The notes beneath the pieces were generated by a model. That model ran no database searches, was not told the origin of the DNA, and worked only from the letters and a program-made list of their open reading frames with translations. From Natrinema sp046097095 (lineage in GTDB: Archaea; Halobacteriota; Halobacteria; Halobacteriales; Natrialbaceae), in contig NZ_CP175698.1 in NCBI RefSeq assembly GCF_046097095.1, forward strand, positions 1,302,001 through 1,366,000: a DNA stretch of 64,000 nucleotides, given 5' to 3'. Made by a program: the position numbers and the translations under genes. The first letter of the stretch is position 1. Each line of letters begins with the position of its first letter. This document shows, piece by piece, positions 50,630-59,558 of the stretch.

Positions 50630-52429
50630 TCACTTCCCCCAGAAGGGGTCCCGGTTGCGCTGCTTGTCGAGGTACATGTTCAGCGCCTCGAGTTCGTCGG
50701 CCGGAATTTCGCTCGCGAGTTCCTGCTCTAAGATCTTCGCGTGTTTCTCGGGGATCTCGGCCCAGAGCTCGTCGTCTTCCTCGATCTGGCGGCCGACCGT
50801 CGGGCCGTCGATGGCGACGGAGACGCGATTGCCCGCGCGGGCCTCGTCGACGTCTTCGCCCTGCTCCTGAATGCCTTTGACCTGGCCGACGCGCTCGGGT
50901 TCGTTGCCCTCGAATTTGACGACGTTCGTGTTGTTCTGGACCGTCCCGGAGTTCACCTCGACGCCGACAACCGCGGGGTCGTTCTGGCGGAAGGTGTGGT
51001 CCGGCAGGATGCGAAAGCGTGCGGGCCGGGTAATGTTCTCGAGGATGGTGTCCTGTTGGGCCTGTTCGATCCCTTCGACGTACTCCTCGTACTCCTCGAT
51101 CAGTTGGTAGATGACCTGATCGGTGAAGATCGTCACGTCCTCGACCTCCGCCCGGTCTTCCGCGTCGTCGAGGACATCGACGTTGAATCCGAGGATGGCC
51201 TTCTGCTTGCCGTCGTCGGCCGTCGAGGCGACCGACACGTCCCGCGGTGCGACGTCGCCGACCTCCGCGCGGACGATCGGCACCTCCGCGTCGTCTAAGG
51301 CGTCGGCCATCGCCTCGAGGCTGCCGAGCGTGTCGGCTTTGACGACGACGCCCTCTTCGGCGGTGTCGACGGCGATGTCTGCGAGTTCGGCTTGTACCTC
51401 CTCGATGACTTCATCCACGTCGCGGTCGCGGACGACCCGAACCGGCGCGCCGGCCATCGCGTCGGCGAGTTCCGGCGCAGCGACCTTGATCCCGGATGCG
51501 GCCGAGACCTCGTCGACTTTCTCGAAGCGACTCTCGGTGCGAATCTCCGCGAGCGGCCGGGGCTGGAGGAGCGCGCGTACGTCGGTGACGATCGGCTCGT
51601 TCATCCCGCCGACGACGAGCTGATCGTCGGCCCTGATCGTCCCGTCATAGAGGACGGTGTCGACCGTCGTCCCGAAGCCTTTCTCCTCTTTGACCTCGAG
51701 GACGGTGCCGACGCCGGGGCCGGCGACATCGATCTCCATCTCCTCTTTCATGTAGCGCTGGGAGAGCCCCATCATGACCGTCAGGAGGTCGGGAACCCCC
51801 TCGCCGGTCATCGCCGAGACGGGGACGACGCCGACGTTGCGCTGGAAGTTCTGGACTCGCCAGTAGAGGTCGGCGGAGAAGCCCTCGTCTGAGAGGTTGC
51901 CGATGATCTCGTAGAGGCTTTCGTCCAAGCGCTGGCGGACCCGGTCGGACTGGGATTCGTAGGTGTCGTTGATCGGCGAGTCCTCGTGGGCGTTCCAGCC
52001 CGGCACGGTGTCGATCTTGTTTGCCGCGACGATGAAGGGAGTCTGCGAGCGACGGAGGATGTCCAGCGCCTCGAGGGTCTGGGGCTGGAAGCCGTCGTTG
52101 ACGTCGACGACGAGGATGGCGATATCGGCGAGCGCACCGCCTCGAGAGCGTAGCGTGGTAAAGGAGTGATGGCCCGGCGTGTCGATAAAGAGGAGGCCCG
52201 GCAGGTCGAAGTCGTCCGGGTCGACGAGATCGCCCGCGATCGAGGAGATGATATCCAGCGGGACGGCGGTCGCGCCGATATGCTGGGTGATCGCGCCTGC
52301 TTCGCCCTCGATGACCGCGGAGCCGCGGATCTTATCGAGGAGACTTGTCTTGCCGTGATCGACGTGTCCGAGGACGGCGACGATCGGCGTTCTGAGGGAT
52401 GTAGGGTCGCGTGTGTCCGTGTCCGACAT
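50630..52429 (-). CDS. infB: Translation initiation factor aIF5B (IF-2 family)
   Basis: 599 aa, archaeal length. G domain: VLGHVDHGKTSLLDKIR (G1), the switch region ITQHIGA, IDTPGHHSFT (G3), NKIDTVPG (G4). Then domains II-IV with VLEVKEEKGFGTTVDTVLYDG and a late FRILPDHTFRQNDPAVVGVEV, ending in the helical C-domain. It joins ribosomal subunits and places the initiator tRNA. Stands alone, divergent from the PRC/nob1 operon. Confidence 0.96.
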   Translation of the reverse strand: MSDTDTRDPTSLRTPIVAVLGHVDHGKTSLLDKIRGSAVIEGEAGAITQHIGATAVPLDIISSIAGDLVDPDDFDLPGLLFIDTPGHHSFTTLRSRGGALADIAILVVDVNDGFQPQTLEALDILRRSQTPFIVAANKIDTVPGWNAHEDSPINDTYESQSDRVRQRLDESLYEIIGNLSDEGFSADLYWRVQNFQRNVGVVPVSAMTGEGVPDLLTVMMGLSQRYMKEEMEIDVAGPGVGTVLEVKEEKGFGTTVDTVLYDGTIRADDQLVVGGMNEPIVTDVRALLQPRPLAEIRTESRFEKVDEVSAASGIKVAAPELADAMAGAPVRVVRDRDVDEVIEEVQAELADIAVDTAEEGVVVKADTLGSLEAMADALDDAEVPIVRAEVGDVAPRDVSVASTADDGKQKAILGFNVDVLDDAEDRAEVEDVTIFTDQVIYQLIEEYEEYVEGIEQAQQDTILENITRPARFRILPDHTFRQNDPAVVGVEVNSGTVQNNTNVVKFEGNEPERVGQVKGIQEQGEDVDEARAGNRVSVAIDGPTVGRQIEEDDELWAEIPEKHAKILEQELASEIPADELEALNMYLDKQRNRDPFWGK

Positions 52430-52731
52430 GATGAACCACCCGAGAAGGTCGTACCTAAATCGTCCGTAGCGCCGTAGTTAAACCCATCGTCATCGCCGGT
52501 CCCGACATTGTGGCTGCACCGGTGAGCCGCAAGCGCCGTCGGCCGGGTCGATCGCGACCGGTCGCGGGTCGACCGTCGCCGCCGTCGCCTGCGGTGATTC
52601 GTTCATTTCACCCGGCTGAGAGCGGATCGTAACACGGTGTTCAATCGCCGACTCGGCGGTGACGGCCGGACTCCGACGCGGTTTCGGGCGGTCCCCGTGT
52701 CTTTAATACCGATTAGTAAGTACGGGCATGC
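52430..52731. promoter_or_regulatory. Divergent promoter region of infB and PRC/nob1 genes
   Basis: 302 bases without a gene. For the plus-strand operon a TATA-like TTTAATA lies at 52702-52708, 30 bases before the ATG at 52732, fitting a leaderless mRNA. Near infB the minus strand is A+T-richer around 52435-52490. No operator or repeat is clear. Confidence 0.55.
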
Positions 52732-52977
52732 ATGAGCGATATACTCGCTGAAAACCTCTCGGGGAAGTCCGTCATGGGGTCTGACGGCACCGAGCTCGGA
52801 CTGCTCTACAACATCACGATGGATCTCAAATCCGGGAAGCTTCGCGACCTCGTCATCGAACCCGACGAAGAACTAGCCGGGCGTGCCGTCGACTTTGATA
52901 GCGACGACGACGGCCGCTTTCTCGTCCCCGTCAACCGCGTTCAAGCGGTGAAAGACTACATCGTCGTCCAGCGCTAA
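52732..52977 (+). CDS. PRC-barrel domain protein
   Basis: 81 aa: LAENLSGKSVMGSDGTELGLLYNITMDLKSGKLRDLVIEP in pieces, DDGRFLVPVNRVQAVKDYIVVQ. It is a single PRC barrel of the archaeal type, related to RimM and the H-subunit of photosynthetic centres. In archaea PRC proteins act with RNA-processing partners or in cell division (CdpB-type). Four bases separate its stop from nob1, so the two are one operon, favouring a ribosome-maturation link. Confidence 0.87.
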   Translation: MSDILAENLSGKSVMGSDGTELGLLYNITMDLKSGKLRDLVIEPDEELAGRAVDFDSDDDGRFLVPVNRVQAVKDYIVVQR

Positions 52978-52981
52978 CGGT

Positions 52982-53440
52982 ATGTACGTTCTCGACTCCT
53001 CGGCTTTTATCCACGACTTCCATACGACAGAACAGACTGCGACCATCCCGCTCGTCCGCGAGGAACTCGAGGACGAGAGCGCCTATCGCTACGACGCGAT
53101 GGAAGGCTCCGGGATGCATATCCACATTCCCAATGAGGACACCACCGAGAAGGTAAAGCGCGCCGCCAAGGAATCCGGCGACCTCGAGGTGCTCTCGAAC
53201 ACCGACGTTCGCCTCGTTGCGGCGAGTTTCGAACTCGACGGCGTCCTCGTGACCGACGACTACGCGATGCAAAACGTCGCGGAGAAGCTGAACGTCGACG
53301 TCGAAGTGATCGCTCGCGAGGGTATCGACGAACAGCGCCACTGGCTGTTCCAGTGTCAGGGCTGTGGCCGCGAGTTCGACGAGGAGAAAGACCGGTGTCC
53401 GATCTGTGGGTCGGCGCTGGCTCGGAAGAATCCGTCATAA
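52982..53440 (+). CDS. nob1: Nob1-type endonuclease (PIN domain plus zinc ribbon)
   Basis: 152 aa. PIN domain with the acidic set D5 (YVLDSSAFIHD), D75 (NTDVRL) and D92-D93 (VTDDYAM). C-terminal zinc ribbon C125-x2-C128 ... C139-x2-C142. Nob1 cuts the 16S rRNA 3' end (D-site) during maturation of the small subunit. Lies four bases after the PRC gene and ~40 bases before the CPBP gene on the other strand. Confidence 0.93.
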   Translation: MYVLDSSAFIHDFHTTEQTATIPLVREELEDESAYRYDAMEGSGMHIHIPNEDTTEKVKRAAKESGDLEVLSNTDVRLVAASFELDGVLVTDDYAMQNVAEKLNVDVEVIAREGIDEQRHWLFQCQGCGREFDEEKDRCPICGSALARKNPS

Positions 53441-53480
53441 CGGCGTTGTGAAACGCGTTGGACCGTCGACTCGAACGCAG

Positions 53481-54614
53481 TTAGCTGTAGATGAAATAGA
53501 GGTTCGCAAACGTTAACGCGTTGTACACGCCGTGGATCAGCGCCGGAATGAGTAGATTGTCGGTGCGTTCGTAGCTCACCCCAAGTACGATCGAGAGCCC
53601 AAAGACGGTACCGAGACTCGCGATCACCGCACCGATGCCGGCAGTCGCGTACGCGAGCACGTGGACGCCCGCGAAGATGATGCTTGCGACACCGACAGCA
53701 CCGAACCGGGAGAAGGGCTCGTACAGCGATTTCTGGATCACGTTTCGGTAGAGCACCTCCTCGAACGGGCCGATGACCAGAATGGCGATCGGAACCAGGA
53801 GCAACATCAGTTTGGGGTTGTCCGCTGCCTGCTGGGTCGTCGAGTGCTCTGCGCTCTCGACGCCGGTCGACTGCATGAGAATCGAGATCGCCTGAATCGC
53901 CCCTAGCAGTACGATCACTCCGCCGACGATCCAGCCGATCTCCCGGAGCGTCGGCCACCGAACGTCGATATAGGACAGATCGCGGTCCGTCGTACGGAGG
54001 AACGCACCGACCACGAGCACCGTCCCGATGATGACGCCGGACTGACTGACAACCTGTCTCGCGATGAGGCGCTCGAACTCCGGCAGCGTCTCGATGAACG
54101 GAACGGCGAAAAGATAGAGGATAGCCATCACGATCTGGGGCACGAGGAGACCGGCGAGTCCGACAACCGACAGGACGAGCGTCCGTTGGCTTCGGCGCTT
54201 GAGACCCGCGAGTCCAATACCGAAGTAGTCTGCGACGCCGACGCCGGCGGTGAGCCCCGCCGTAAGGAACGCGACGAGGACGATCGGTATCGACACCGGA
54301 ACCGTCGGCAAGGCAGTCGACGCTAGCACCCCCTGATTCAGCGCGTAGCCGGCGAGCAAGACGACGCCGACGCTCGAGACGGCGGCGATCGACGCGACGA
54401 TGCGGCGCGCGATGTCGGCGTGGCGGCGGACCAGAAAGGCGAGGACGGCGGTGGCGGCGAAGGCGGCCCCTGCCCAGACGACGGGATCGTCGACGCCGCG
54501 GCGAACGGGAACGAGCATCGCGACCATCGTGATGCCCGCGAGGGCGGTTCCGATCCCGGGAACCGCGTCGGACGCGATCGAGCCGGTGTCGTCGGCCCGT
54601 GCAGTCTCTGTCAT
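53481..54614 (-). CDS. CPBP-family intramembrane metalloprotease
   Basis: 377 aa from ATG 54614. Eight to ten helices. The Abi/CPBP core is near the C-terminus: motif 1 GPFEEVLYRNVIQ (EExxxR), motif 2 IIFAGVHVLAYA (FxxxH), and motif 3 LIPALIHGVYNALTF (HxxxN). These place the metal-binding Glu and His in the membrane as in Rce1-like proteases. The substrate is unknown; archaeal members may process prenylated or other membrane proteins. Convergent with nob1. Confidence 0.87.
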   Translation of the reverse strand: MTETARADDTGSIASDAVPGIGTALAGITMVAMLVPVRRGVDDPVVWAGAAFAATAVLAFLVRRHADIARRIVASIAAVSSVGVVLLAGYALNQGVLASTALPTVPVSIPIVLVAFLTAGLTAGVGVADYFGIGLAGLKRRSQRTLVLSVVGLAGLLVPQIVMAILYLFAVPFIETLPEFERLIARQVVSQSGVIIGTVLVVGAFLRTTDRDLSYIDVRWPTLREIGWIVGGVIVLLGAIQAISILMQSTGVESAEHSTTQQAADNPKLMLLLVPIAILVIGPFEEVLYRNVIQKSLYEPFSRFGAVGVASIIFAGVHVLAYATAGIGAVIASLGTVFGLSIVLGVSYERTDNLLIPALIHGVYNALTFANLYFIYS

Positions 54615-54693
54615 ACGCGAGTGTTCGTGCGAGGACTCATAGGCGCACCGCAACCGGACGACGCCGCGGGGAACCGGCGAACGACTCGAGTGG

Positions 54694-55989
54694 CTACCGT
54701 TCGACGCGAAGCTCCGTCTTCTCGGCGACCGCCTCGGCTTCCTCGAACTCGCCGCCGCCCAGTAGACCGCGAGTCGCCTTCTTCGCCCACTCGACGGCCG
54801 GCTGTTCGAACGTGTTCACGCCGTAGAGTTCGCCCGCGAGCACGCAGGCGGCTTCCATCCCGTAGAGCAGCCCGCCGAGTTCGTACTCGTCGACGCGCTC
54901 CATTTCGATCCGAACGTTCGGCCGGCCGGCGGCGGCGAGGCTAGCCTCCGTGGCCTCAAATTCGGCCTCGAGTAGCTTGCCCAGCGTCGAATCGCCGAGA
55001 TACGCCAGTTCGTCGACGTCGGTGGCCGGAATCTCGCGGTCGCCGCCGCCCCGCGGCGTAACGAAGGTGACGAGTTTGTCCCGCGGGCCGGCCCGGTACA
55101 GTTGGAGTTGCGAGTGCTGATCGGTGACGCCGAGCGCCCGGGCCGGCGTCTGGCCGAGGTCGTCTTTGCCGAGGCTCTCGGCCCAGAGCTGGGCGAACCA
55201 CTCGGCCGAGGTCTCGAGAGATTCCGCGTAGGGCATCATCGCGTTGACCCCCGCACCGCGCTGGTCTAACGCGTAGGTCGTCGCACCGTAGGCGTAGGCC
55301 GGACAGTCGAACAGCGAGCCCGAGAGGGTCTCGGCTTCGGCCGCCGCGCCCTCGAGCAGCGCCTCGAGATCGTGCCCGCAGACGGCTGCGGCGACCATGC
55401 CGACGGCCGACAGGGCCGAAAAGCGGCCTGGCACTCCATCGGGCACCATGAGCGAGGGCAGATCGTGGCGTTCCACGAGATCACGCAGCGGGCCGGCCTC
55501 GCCGGTCGTGACGATCGTCCGTTCGGTCCAGTCGACGCCGGCCGACTCGAAGGCCTCGCGCACGACGAGGAAGTTTGCCAACGTCTCCGCCGTCGTCCCC
55601 GAGCGCGAAACGACGTTGATCGCCGCGTCCGCGAGCGAGAGGCCATCGAGGCGGCGCGTGACCCATTCTGGGTCGACGTTGTCCAGAAAGACCGTCTCGG
55701 TGTCGGACTCGAGTGCGTTCGCGATCGTCGCCGCGCCCAGCGAACTGCCACCGATGCCGACGGTGATCAGCGCGTCGGCGTCGGCGACCGGCTCGACCGC
55801 CGCCCGAATTTCGGCCGGGTCGGTCCGCTCAGGGAGATTCAGCGACTCGTAGCCGTGCTCCCCGGTTGCCATTCCGCGTTCGATGCGCTCGTGGGCATCG
55901 GCCACCTGCTCGTCTAAGCGCTCGAGGGACTCCCTCGAGACGCCCGGCGATGCGACGGACGAAAGCGCGTTTCCGATATCGACGTTCAC
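54694..55989 (-). CDS. pgi: Glucose-6-phosphate isomerase
   Basis: 431 aa from GTG 55989, giving the usual haloarchaeal NVDIGNAL start. Two SIS folds: ALITVGIGGSSLGAATIANALESDT in part, VVSRSGTTAETLANF (sugar-phosphate loop), and GRFSALSAVGMVAAA. Active-site region QLYRAGPRDKLVTFV and LYGVNTFEQPAVEWAKKATRG close the enzyme (lysine of the second PGI signature). Reversibly converts G6P and F6P, here in gluconeogenesis. Upstream, at 55990-56091, the frame is open but not needed. Confidence 0.93.
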   Translation of the reverse strand: MNVDIGNALSSVASPGVSRESLERLDEQVADAHERIERGMATGEHGYESLNLPERTDPAEIRAAVEPVADADALITVGIGGSSLGAATIANALESDTETVFLDNVDPEWVTRRLDGLSLADAAINVVSRSGTTAETLANFLVVREAFESAGVDWTERTIVTTGEAGPLRDLVERHDLPSLMVPDGVPGRFSALSAVGMVAAAVCGHDLEALLEGAAAEAETLSGSLFDCPAYAYGATTYALDQRGAGVNAMMPYAESLETSAEWFAQLWAESLGKDDLGQTPARALGVTDQHSQLQLYRAGPRDKLVTFVTPRGGGDREIPATDVDELAYLGDSTLGKLLEAEFEATEASLAAAGRPNVRIEMERVDEYELGGLLYGMEAACVLAGELYGVNTFEQPAVEWAKKATRGLLGGGEFEEAEAVAEKTELRVER

Positions 55990-56220
55990 GTCCCAGCACG
56001 CACCCGCCTGGGCTAAAGGCGTTCCTGACTGTATCGGTCGGGTCTCCATCCAGCAACCCCGCCCGACCACCTGTATCGGCACCCCAGCCATCCACCGCCG
56101 GGGTGGGAATGAAAGGGGCTTTCACCGTGTTTGTGATAGCACGACGATCGGTGGCTCCGACAGCAACCGGTCGCACGGCGGATAGAAGCCGAAACCCGGA
56201 AATCGGTCCCCCGTCTACGG

Positions 56221-56700
56221 ATGCCCATGACCGATAAGACGGGCACGTTCGTCGTCACGCACGCCGAAGACGAATCGGCCGTCGTCCGCGACGTCGAGAC
56301 CGCACAGGTCCACACCCTCGCGTCGAACCCCGGCCTCGAGGTCCACGACGTCCTCGAGGCGACCGTCGCACCGGAACCGCCGCTGGAAGTCGCCTGGGAG
56401 GTGATCAACGTCGAAGAGCGGCGTTCGATCGACCTGGTCGACAGCGACCTCGAGCCGACCCAGCACGCCAAGGACCTCGCGGCCGACAGCGATGTCGGCG
56501 ACCTGGTGCAAGATGAGCGGGCCGGCACCGGCGAAATCCACGTGTTCCGCGTCCCCGACGGAGGGGTCGAACCTGCAGCGCAAGACGTGCTCGAAGACGA
56601 GGAGACGATCGCGCGAGCGGCCCGGCTCGAGGCGGTCCGCGTCGAGGTCCGGCGGTCAGCCGACGACGGCGTGTTGAGCGTCCGCTATCTCCCGGACTGA
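56221..56700 (+). CDS. Haloarchaeal conserved protein, DUF5812-like
   Basis: 159 aa (a second ATG at 56227 may be the real start). Pattern: GTFVVTHAEDESAVVRDVETAQVHTLASNPGLEV in part, HDVLEATVAPEPPLEVAWEVINVEERRSI, then VGDLVQDERAGTGEIHVFRVPDGG and RAARLEAVRVEVRR. It is close to a haloarchaeal-only family I know as DUF5812. It is acidic, with no transmembrane part. Upstream of secF by ~140 bases on the same strand. Function unknown. Confidence 0.8.
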   Translation: MPMTDKTGTFVVTHAEDESAVVRDVETAQVHTLASNPGLEVHDVLEATVAPEPPLEVAWEVINVEERRSIDLVDSDLEPTQHAKDLAADSDVGDLVQDERAGTGEIHVFRVPDGGVEPAAQDVLEDEETIARAARLEAVRVEVRRSADDGVLSVRYLPD

Positions 56701-56842
56701 GCGGCGTCGGCGCTGCGTCGGTTCCGAACGCAACATACGACATGATATCAAGAGCCAGCCGTCTTCCGGTCACTTGCGGACGGCCGGGAGAGGCGGGCGA
56801 AATGGAGAAAGCTTACTTCGCGGGGCTACAAGTGTCCGGTAT

Positions 56843-57715
56843 ATGGCGTATTTCAACGTACCGGAGATCGATTATACCCGGTACAGTAACCGCCAGTTGG
56901 CGGCGGTGCCGCTTGCGGTCCTCGCGGTGGCACTGCTCGTCCTGAGCGGATCGTTTCTCGTATACGGGACGCCGGTCTCGCTGGGGATGGATTTCGCCGG
57001 CGGTTCCGAGTTGACCGTACAGACGACGACGCCGCAGTCTGAAATTCCGGCGGCGTTCGACGAACAGCCCGAGTCAGTCACGAGCGCTGGCGGAAACGAG
57101 TACATCGTCCGGTTTTCCTCGACCGACGCACAAACGCTGGGAGATCAGGCCGAACAGAACCTCGAGCAGGACGGAAACGCCGAGATCGTCCAGATGACCT
57201 CCTCGACATCGGCGAGTTTCGGCCAGCAGAGCCAGCAGACGGCCCTCCTGGGGCTCGTCGTCGCGTTTCTCGGGATGAGCGCCGTCGCCTTCCTGCTCTT
57301 TCGGACGTTCGTCCCGTCGATCGCGATCGTCATCTCGGCGTTTTCCGATCTGATGATCCCGCTGGCGTTCATGCGGCTGGTTGGGATCCCGCTCTCGCTG
57401 GGGACGGTCGCCGGTTTACTGATGCTGATCGGGTACTCCGTCGACTCGGACATCCTCTTGAACAACCATATCCTGCGACGGAGCGGTGACTTCTACGAGA
57501 GTACCCACCGCGCGATGCGCACCGGCGTCACGATGACCGTCACGTCGATGGCCGCCATGCTCGTCATGGGGGTCACGGCGTTCGTCTTCGGCATCGAGCT
57601 GTTGGCGTCGATCGGTATCATCCTGTTCGTCGGCCTCGCGGCCGACCTGATGAACACGTACATGCTGAACCTGAGTCTACTCCGCTGGTACAAATTCGAG
57701 GGGATCCGCTCATGA
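56843..57715 (+). CDS. secF: Protein export membrane protein SecF
   Basis: 290 aa from ATG 56843; the frame upstream is weak. Six helices: ~20-40, then a large extracytoplasmic loop that starts SLGMDFAGGSELTVQT (FxGG is the SecF hallmark), and helices ~135-155, 160-180, 188-210, 235-255, 262-282, with VGIPLSLGTVAGLLMLIGYSVDSDILLNN (in part) and the MTVTSMAAMLVMG stretch. Works with SecD to pull exported proteins using the ion gradient. Order secF-secD (the reverse of bacteria) is typical in haloarchaea. ATGA overlap with secD. Confidence 0.93.
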   Translation: MAYFNVPEIDYTRYSNRQLAAVPLAVLAVALLVLSGSFLVYGTPVSLGMDFAGGSELTVQTTTPQSEIPAAFDEQPESVTSAGGNEYIVRFSSTDAQTLGDQAEQNLEQDGNAEIVQMTSSTSASFGQQSQQTALLGLVVAFLGMSAVAFLLFRTFVPSIAIVISAFSDLMIPLAFMRLVGIPLSLGTVAGLLMLIGYSVDSDILLNNHILRRSGDFYESTHRAMRTGVTMTVTSMAAMLVMGVTAFVFGIELLASIGIILFVGLAADLMNTYMLNLSLLRWYKFEGIRS

Positions 57716-59349
57716 ATCCGATTACCGCCGTCAAGGAAAACTGGCGGATCCTCCTGCTCACGCTGTTTGTCTGTCTGGCTACCGTCGCGCTGTTTATCCC
57801 CAGTGGGATTCTGGCCAACGATGGCGTCGCCGCCGATAACGTCCAGAGCGGCCCGACCAATCTCGAGTTTGGCCTCAGCCTCGACGGCGGGACTCGGATC
57901 CGGGTTCCCGTCACCGGCATGACCGCCGAGAACATCGCACCGGGAATTACCGAGGACAACAAGATCAAGCAACATGAACAGCAGCGCTTAGACGAGATCG
58001 AGTCGACGCTGTACCAGGAACTCGGCCTCGACACGGGCAACGCCAGCGTCGACGTACAGGACGACGGCACCGTCACCGCCGAGGTGTTCACCGACAACGT
58101 AAGCGAGGCCGAATTCGCCGCGGCGCTGCAAGCGGCGAACGTCGATGTGTCCGAAGACGACATCCGTCCCGGCGTCACCCAGAAAACCCGCGATCAGATG
58201 ATCGGGACGATCCAGACGAAGATCAACGCGGCCGGACTCTCCGGCGGCACGGTCTACGAGGCGTCGACGGTGAACGGCGACCATTACATCGTCGTCGAGG
58301 TCCCGAACATGGGAAGCGACGAACTCCGTGATCTGCTCTCGGAACGCGGGGTCGTCGAGGTCGTCGCCTACCATCCGAACGAGAATGGGAACCAGACGAA
58401 CACGACGGTGCTGACCGGCGACGGCATCGCCAAGGTGGATCCGCCAGATACCCGCGGTGGCGAATATGTAGTCCCGGTTCAGGTCCGTGAGAGCGCTGCA
58501 TCCCAGTTCCAGCGACAGATGAACGAACTCGGCTTCACCGACGAGGGGATTGGGAAGTGTAGCCTCAGCACCGAGAACGGGACCGTCAGTTTCGATCACG
58601 AGGGAGAACAGTACTGTCTGGTGACTGTCACTGACAAGAAGCCCGTCGCCGCCCACAGCATGGGCGACAGTGGAGGAAGCGGGCGAACCGGGCTCGCAAC
58701 ATCCATGAGACAGGGTAGTTGGGAAAACGATCCGACGTTCCAGATGGGGGCACAGAACCAGCAGGACGCACGGTCGCTCTCGCTCAACCTCAAAGCTGGC
58801 AGCCTGCGCGCGCCGCTTGACTTCGACCGGAGCCAGATCTACTCGATCGACGCCTCCCACGCCGAGCAGTTCAAGCAGTACTCGCTGCTGATCGGCCTGC
58901 TCTCGGTGATCACCGTCAGCGGCGTCGTCTATACCCGCTATACGGACACCCGCGTCGCCCTGCCGATGATCCTCACCGCGATGGCGGAGGTGGTGATTCT
59001 GCTGGGCTTCGCCGCAGTGATACGCATGCCGCTCGATCTCTCCCACATCGCCGGATTCATCGCCGTCATCGGGACCGGGGTTGACGACCTCGTGATCATC
59101 GCTGACGAGGTGATGGACGAGGGGGACGTCAGTTCCGCTCGCGTCTTCCAGTCGCGGTTCCGCAAAGCGTTCTGGGTCATCGGCGGCGCCGCCGCGACGA
59201 CCGTCGTCGCCCTCTCGCCGCTGGCCGTGCTGAGCCTCGGCGACCTCCAGGGCTTCGCCATCATCACCATCCTCGGCGTCTTCATCGGGGTCCTCATCAC
59301 CCGACCCGCCTACGGAGACATCCTGCGGCGGCTGCTGACCGATCGGTAG
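57712..59349 (+). CDS. secD: Protein export membrane protein SecD
   Basis: 545 aa. One N-terminal helix (WRILLLTLFVCLATVALFI), then a large extracellular domain with NLEFGLSLDGGTRIRVPV, the SecD D1-D4 marks QTKINAAGLSGGTVYE and LSERGVVEVVAYHP. Five C-terminal helices hold the conserved TRYTDTRVALPMIL, LDLSHIAGFIAVIGTGVDDLVII and KAFWVIGGAAATTVVALSP blocks. Starts within the secF stop. In haloarchaea it supports export alongside the Tat-dominant route. Confidence 0.93.
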   Translation: MNPITAVKENWRILLLTLFVCLATVALFIPSGILANDGVAADNVQSGPTNLEFGLSLDGGTRIRVPVTGMTAENIAPGITEDNKIKQHEQQRLDEIESTLYQELGLDTGNASVDVQDDGTVTAEVFTDNVSEAEFAAALQAANVDVSEDDIRPGVTQKTRDQMIGTIQTKINAAGLSGGTVYEASTVNGDHYIVVEVPNMGSDELRDLLSERGVVEVVAYHPNENGNQTNTTVLTGDGIAKVDPPDTRGGEYVVPVQVRESAASQFQRQMNELGFTDEGIGKCSLSTENGTVSFDHEGEQYCLVTVTDKKPVAAHSMGDSGGSGRTGLATSMRQGSWENDPTFQMGAQNQQDARSLSLNLKAGSLRAPLDFDRSQIYSIDASHAEQFKQYSLLIGLLSVITVSGVVYTRYTDTRVALPMILTAMAEVVILLGFAAVIRMPLDLSHIAGFIAVIGTGVDDLVIIADEVMDEGDVSSARVFQSRFRKAFWVIGGAAATTVVALSPLAVLSLGDLQGFAIITILGVFIGVLITRPAYGDILRRLLTDR

Positions 59350-59367
59350 CGCTCTTTTCCCGCCGCT

Positions 59368-59475
59368 TTACCGCTTGTTTCGACACCGCGGACACCAGTC
59401 GACGCGCTTGCCGTCGCCATAAGCGCGTGCGAAATCGTACGACACGGGGCTCTCACAGGACGTACAGACCGGCAT
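59368..59475 (-). CDS. Tiny zinc-ribbon protein (35 aa)
   Basis: 35 aa from ATG 59475 (an ATG at 59490 would add five residues). Two C-x2-C knuckles: C4-T-S-C7 and C28-P-R-C31, with SYDFARAYGDGKRVDW between. It matches the small rubredoxin-like/zinc-ribbon pattern of haloarchaeal short genes. Convergent with secD, ending 18 bases after its stop. Function unknown; DNA, RNA or protein contact possible. Confidence 0.7.
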   Translation of the reverse strand: MPVCTSCESPVSYDFARAYGDGKRVDWCPRCRNKR

Positions 59476-59558
59476 CGCAATCACCCGCATACACACTGGT
59501 TCGATAGTCAAGAGCGATCGGGTTGCGAGTGCAACCCGCTCGAGCGAGACGGGCGCTC

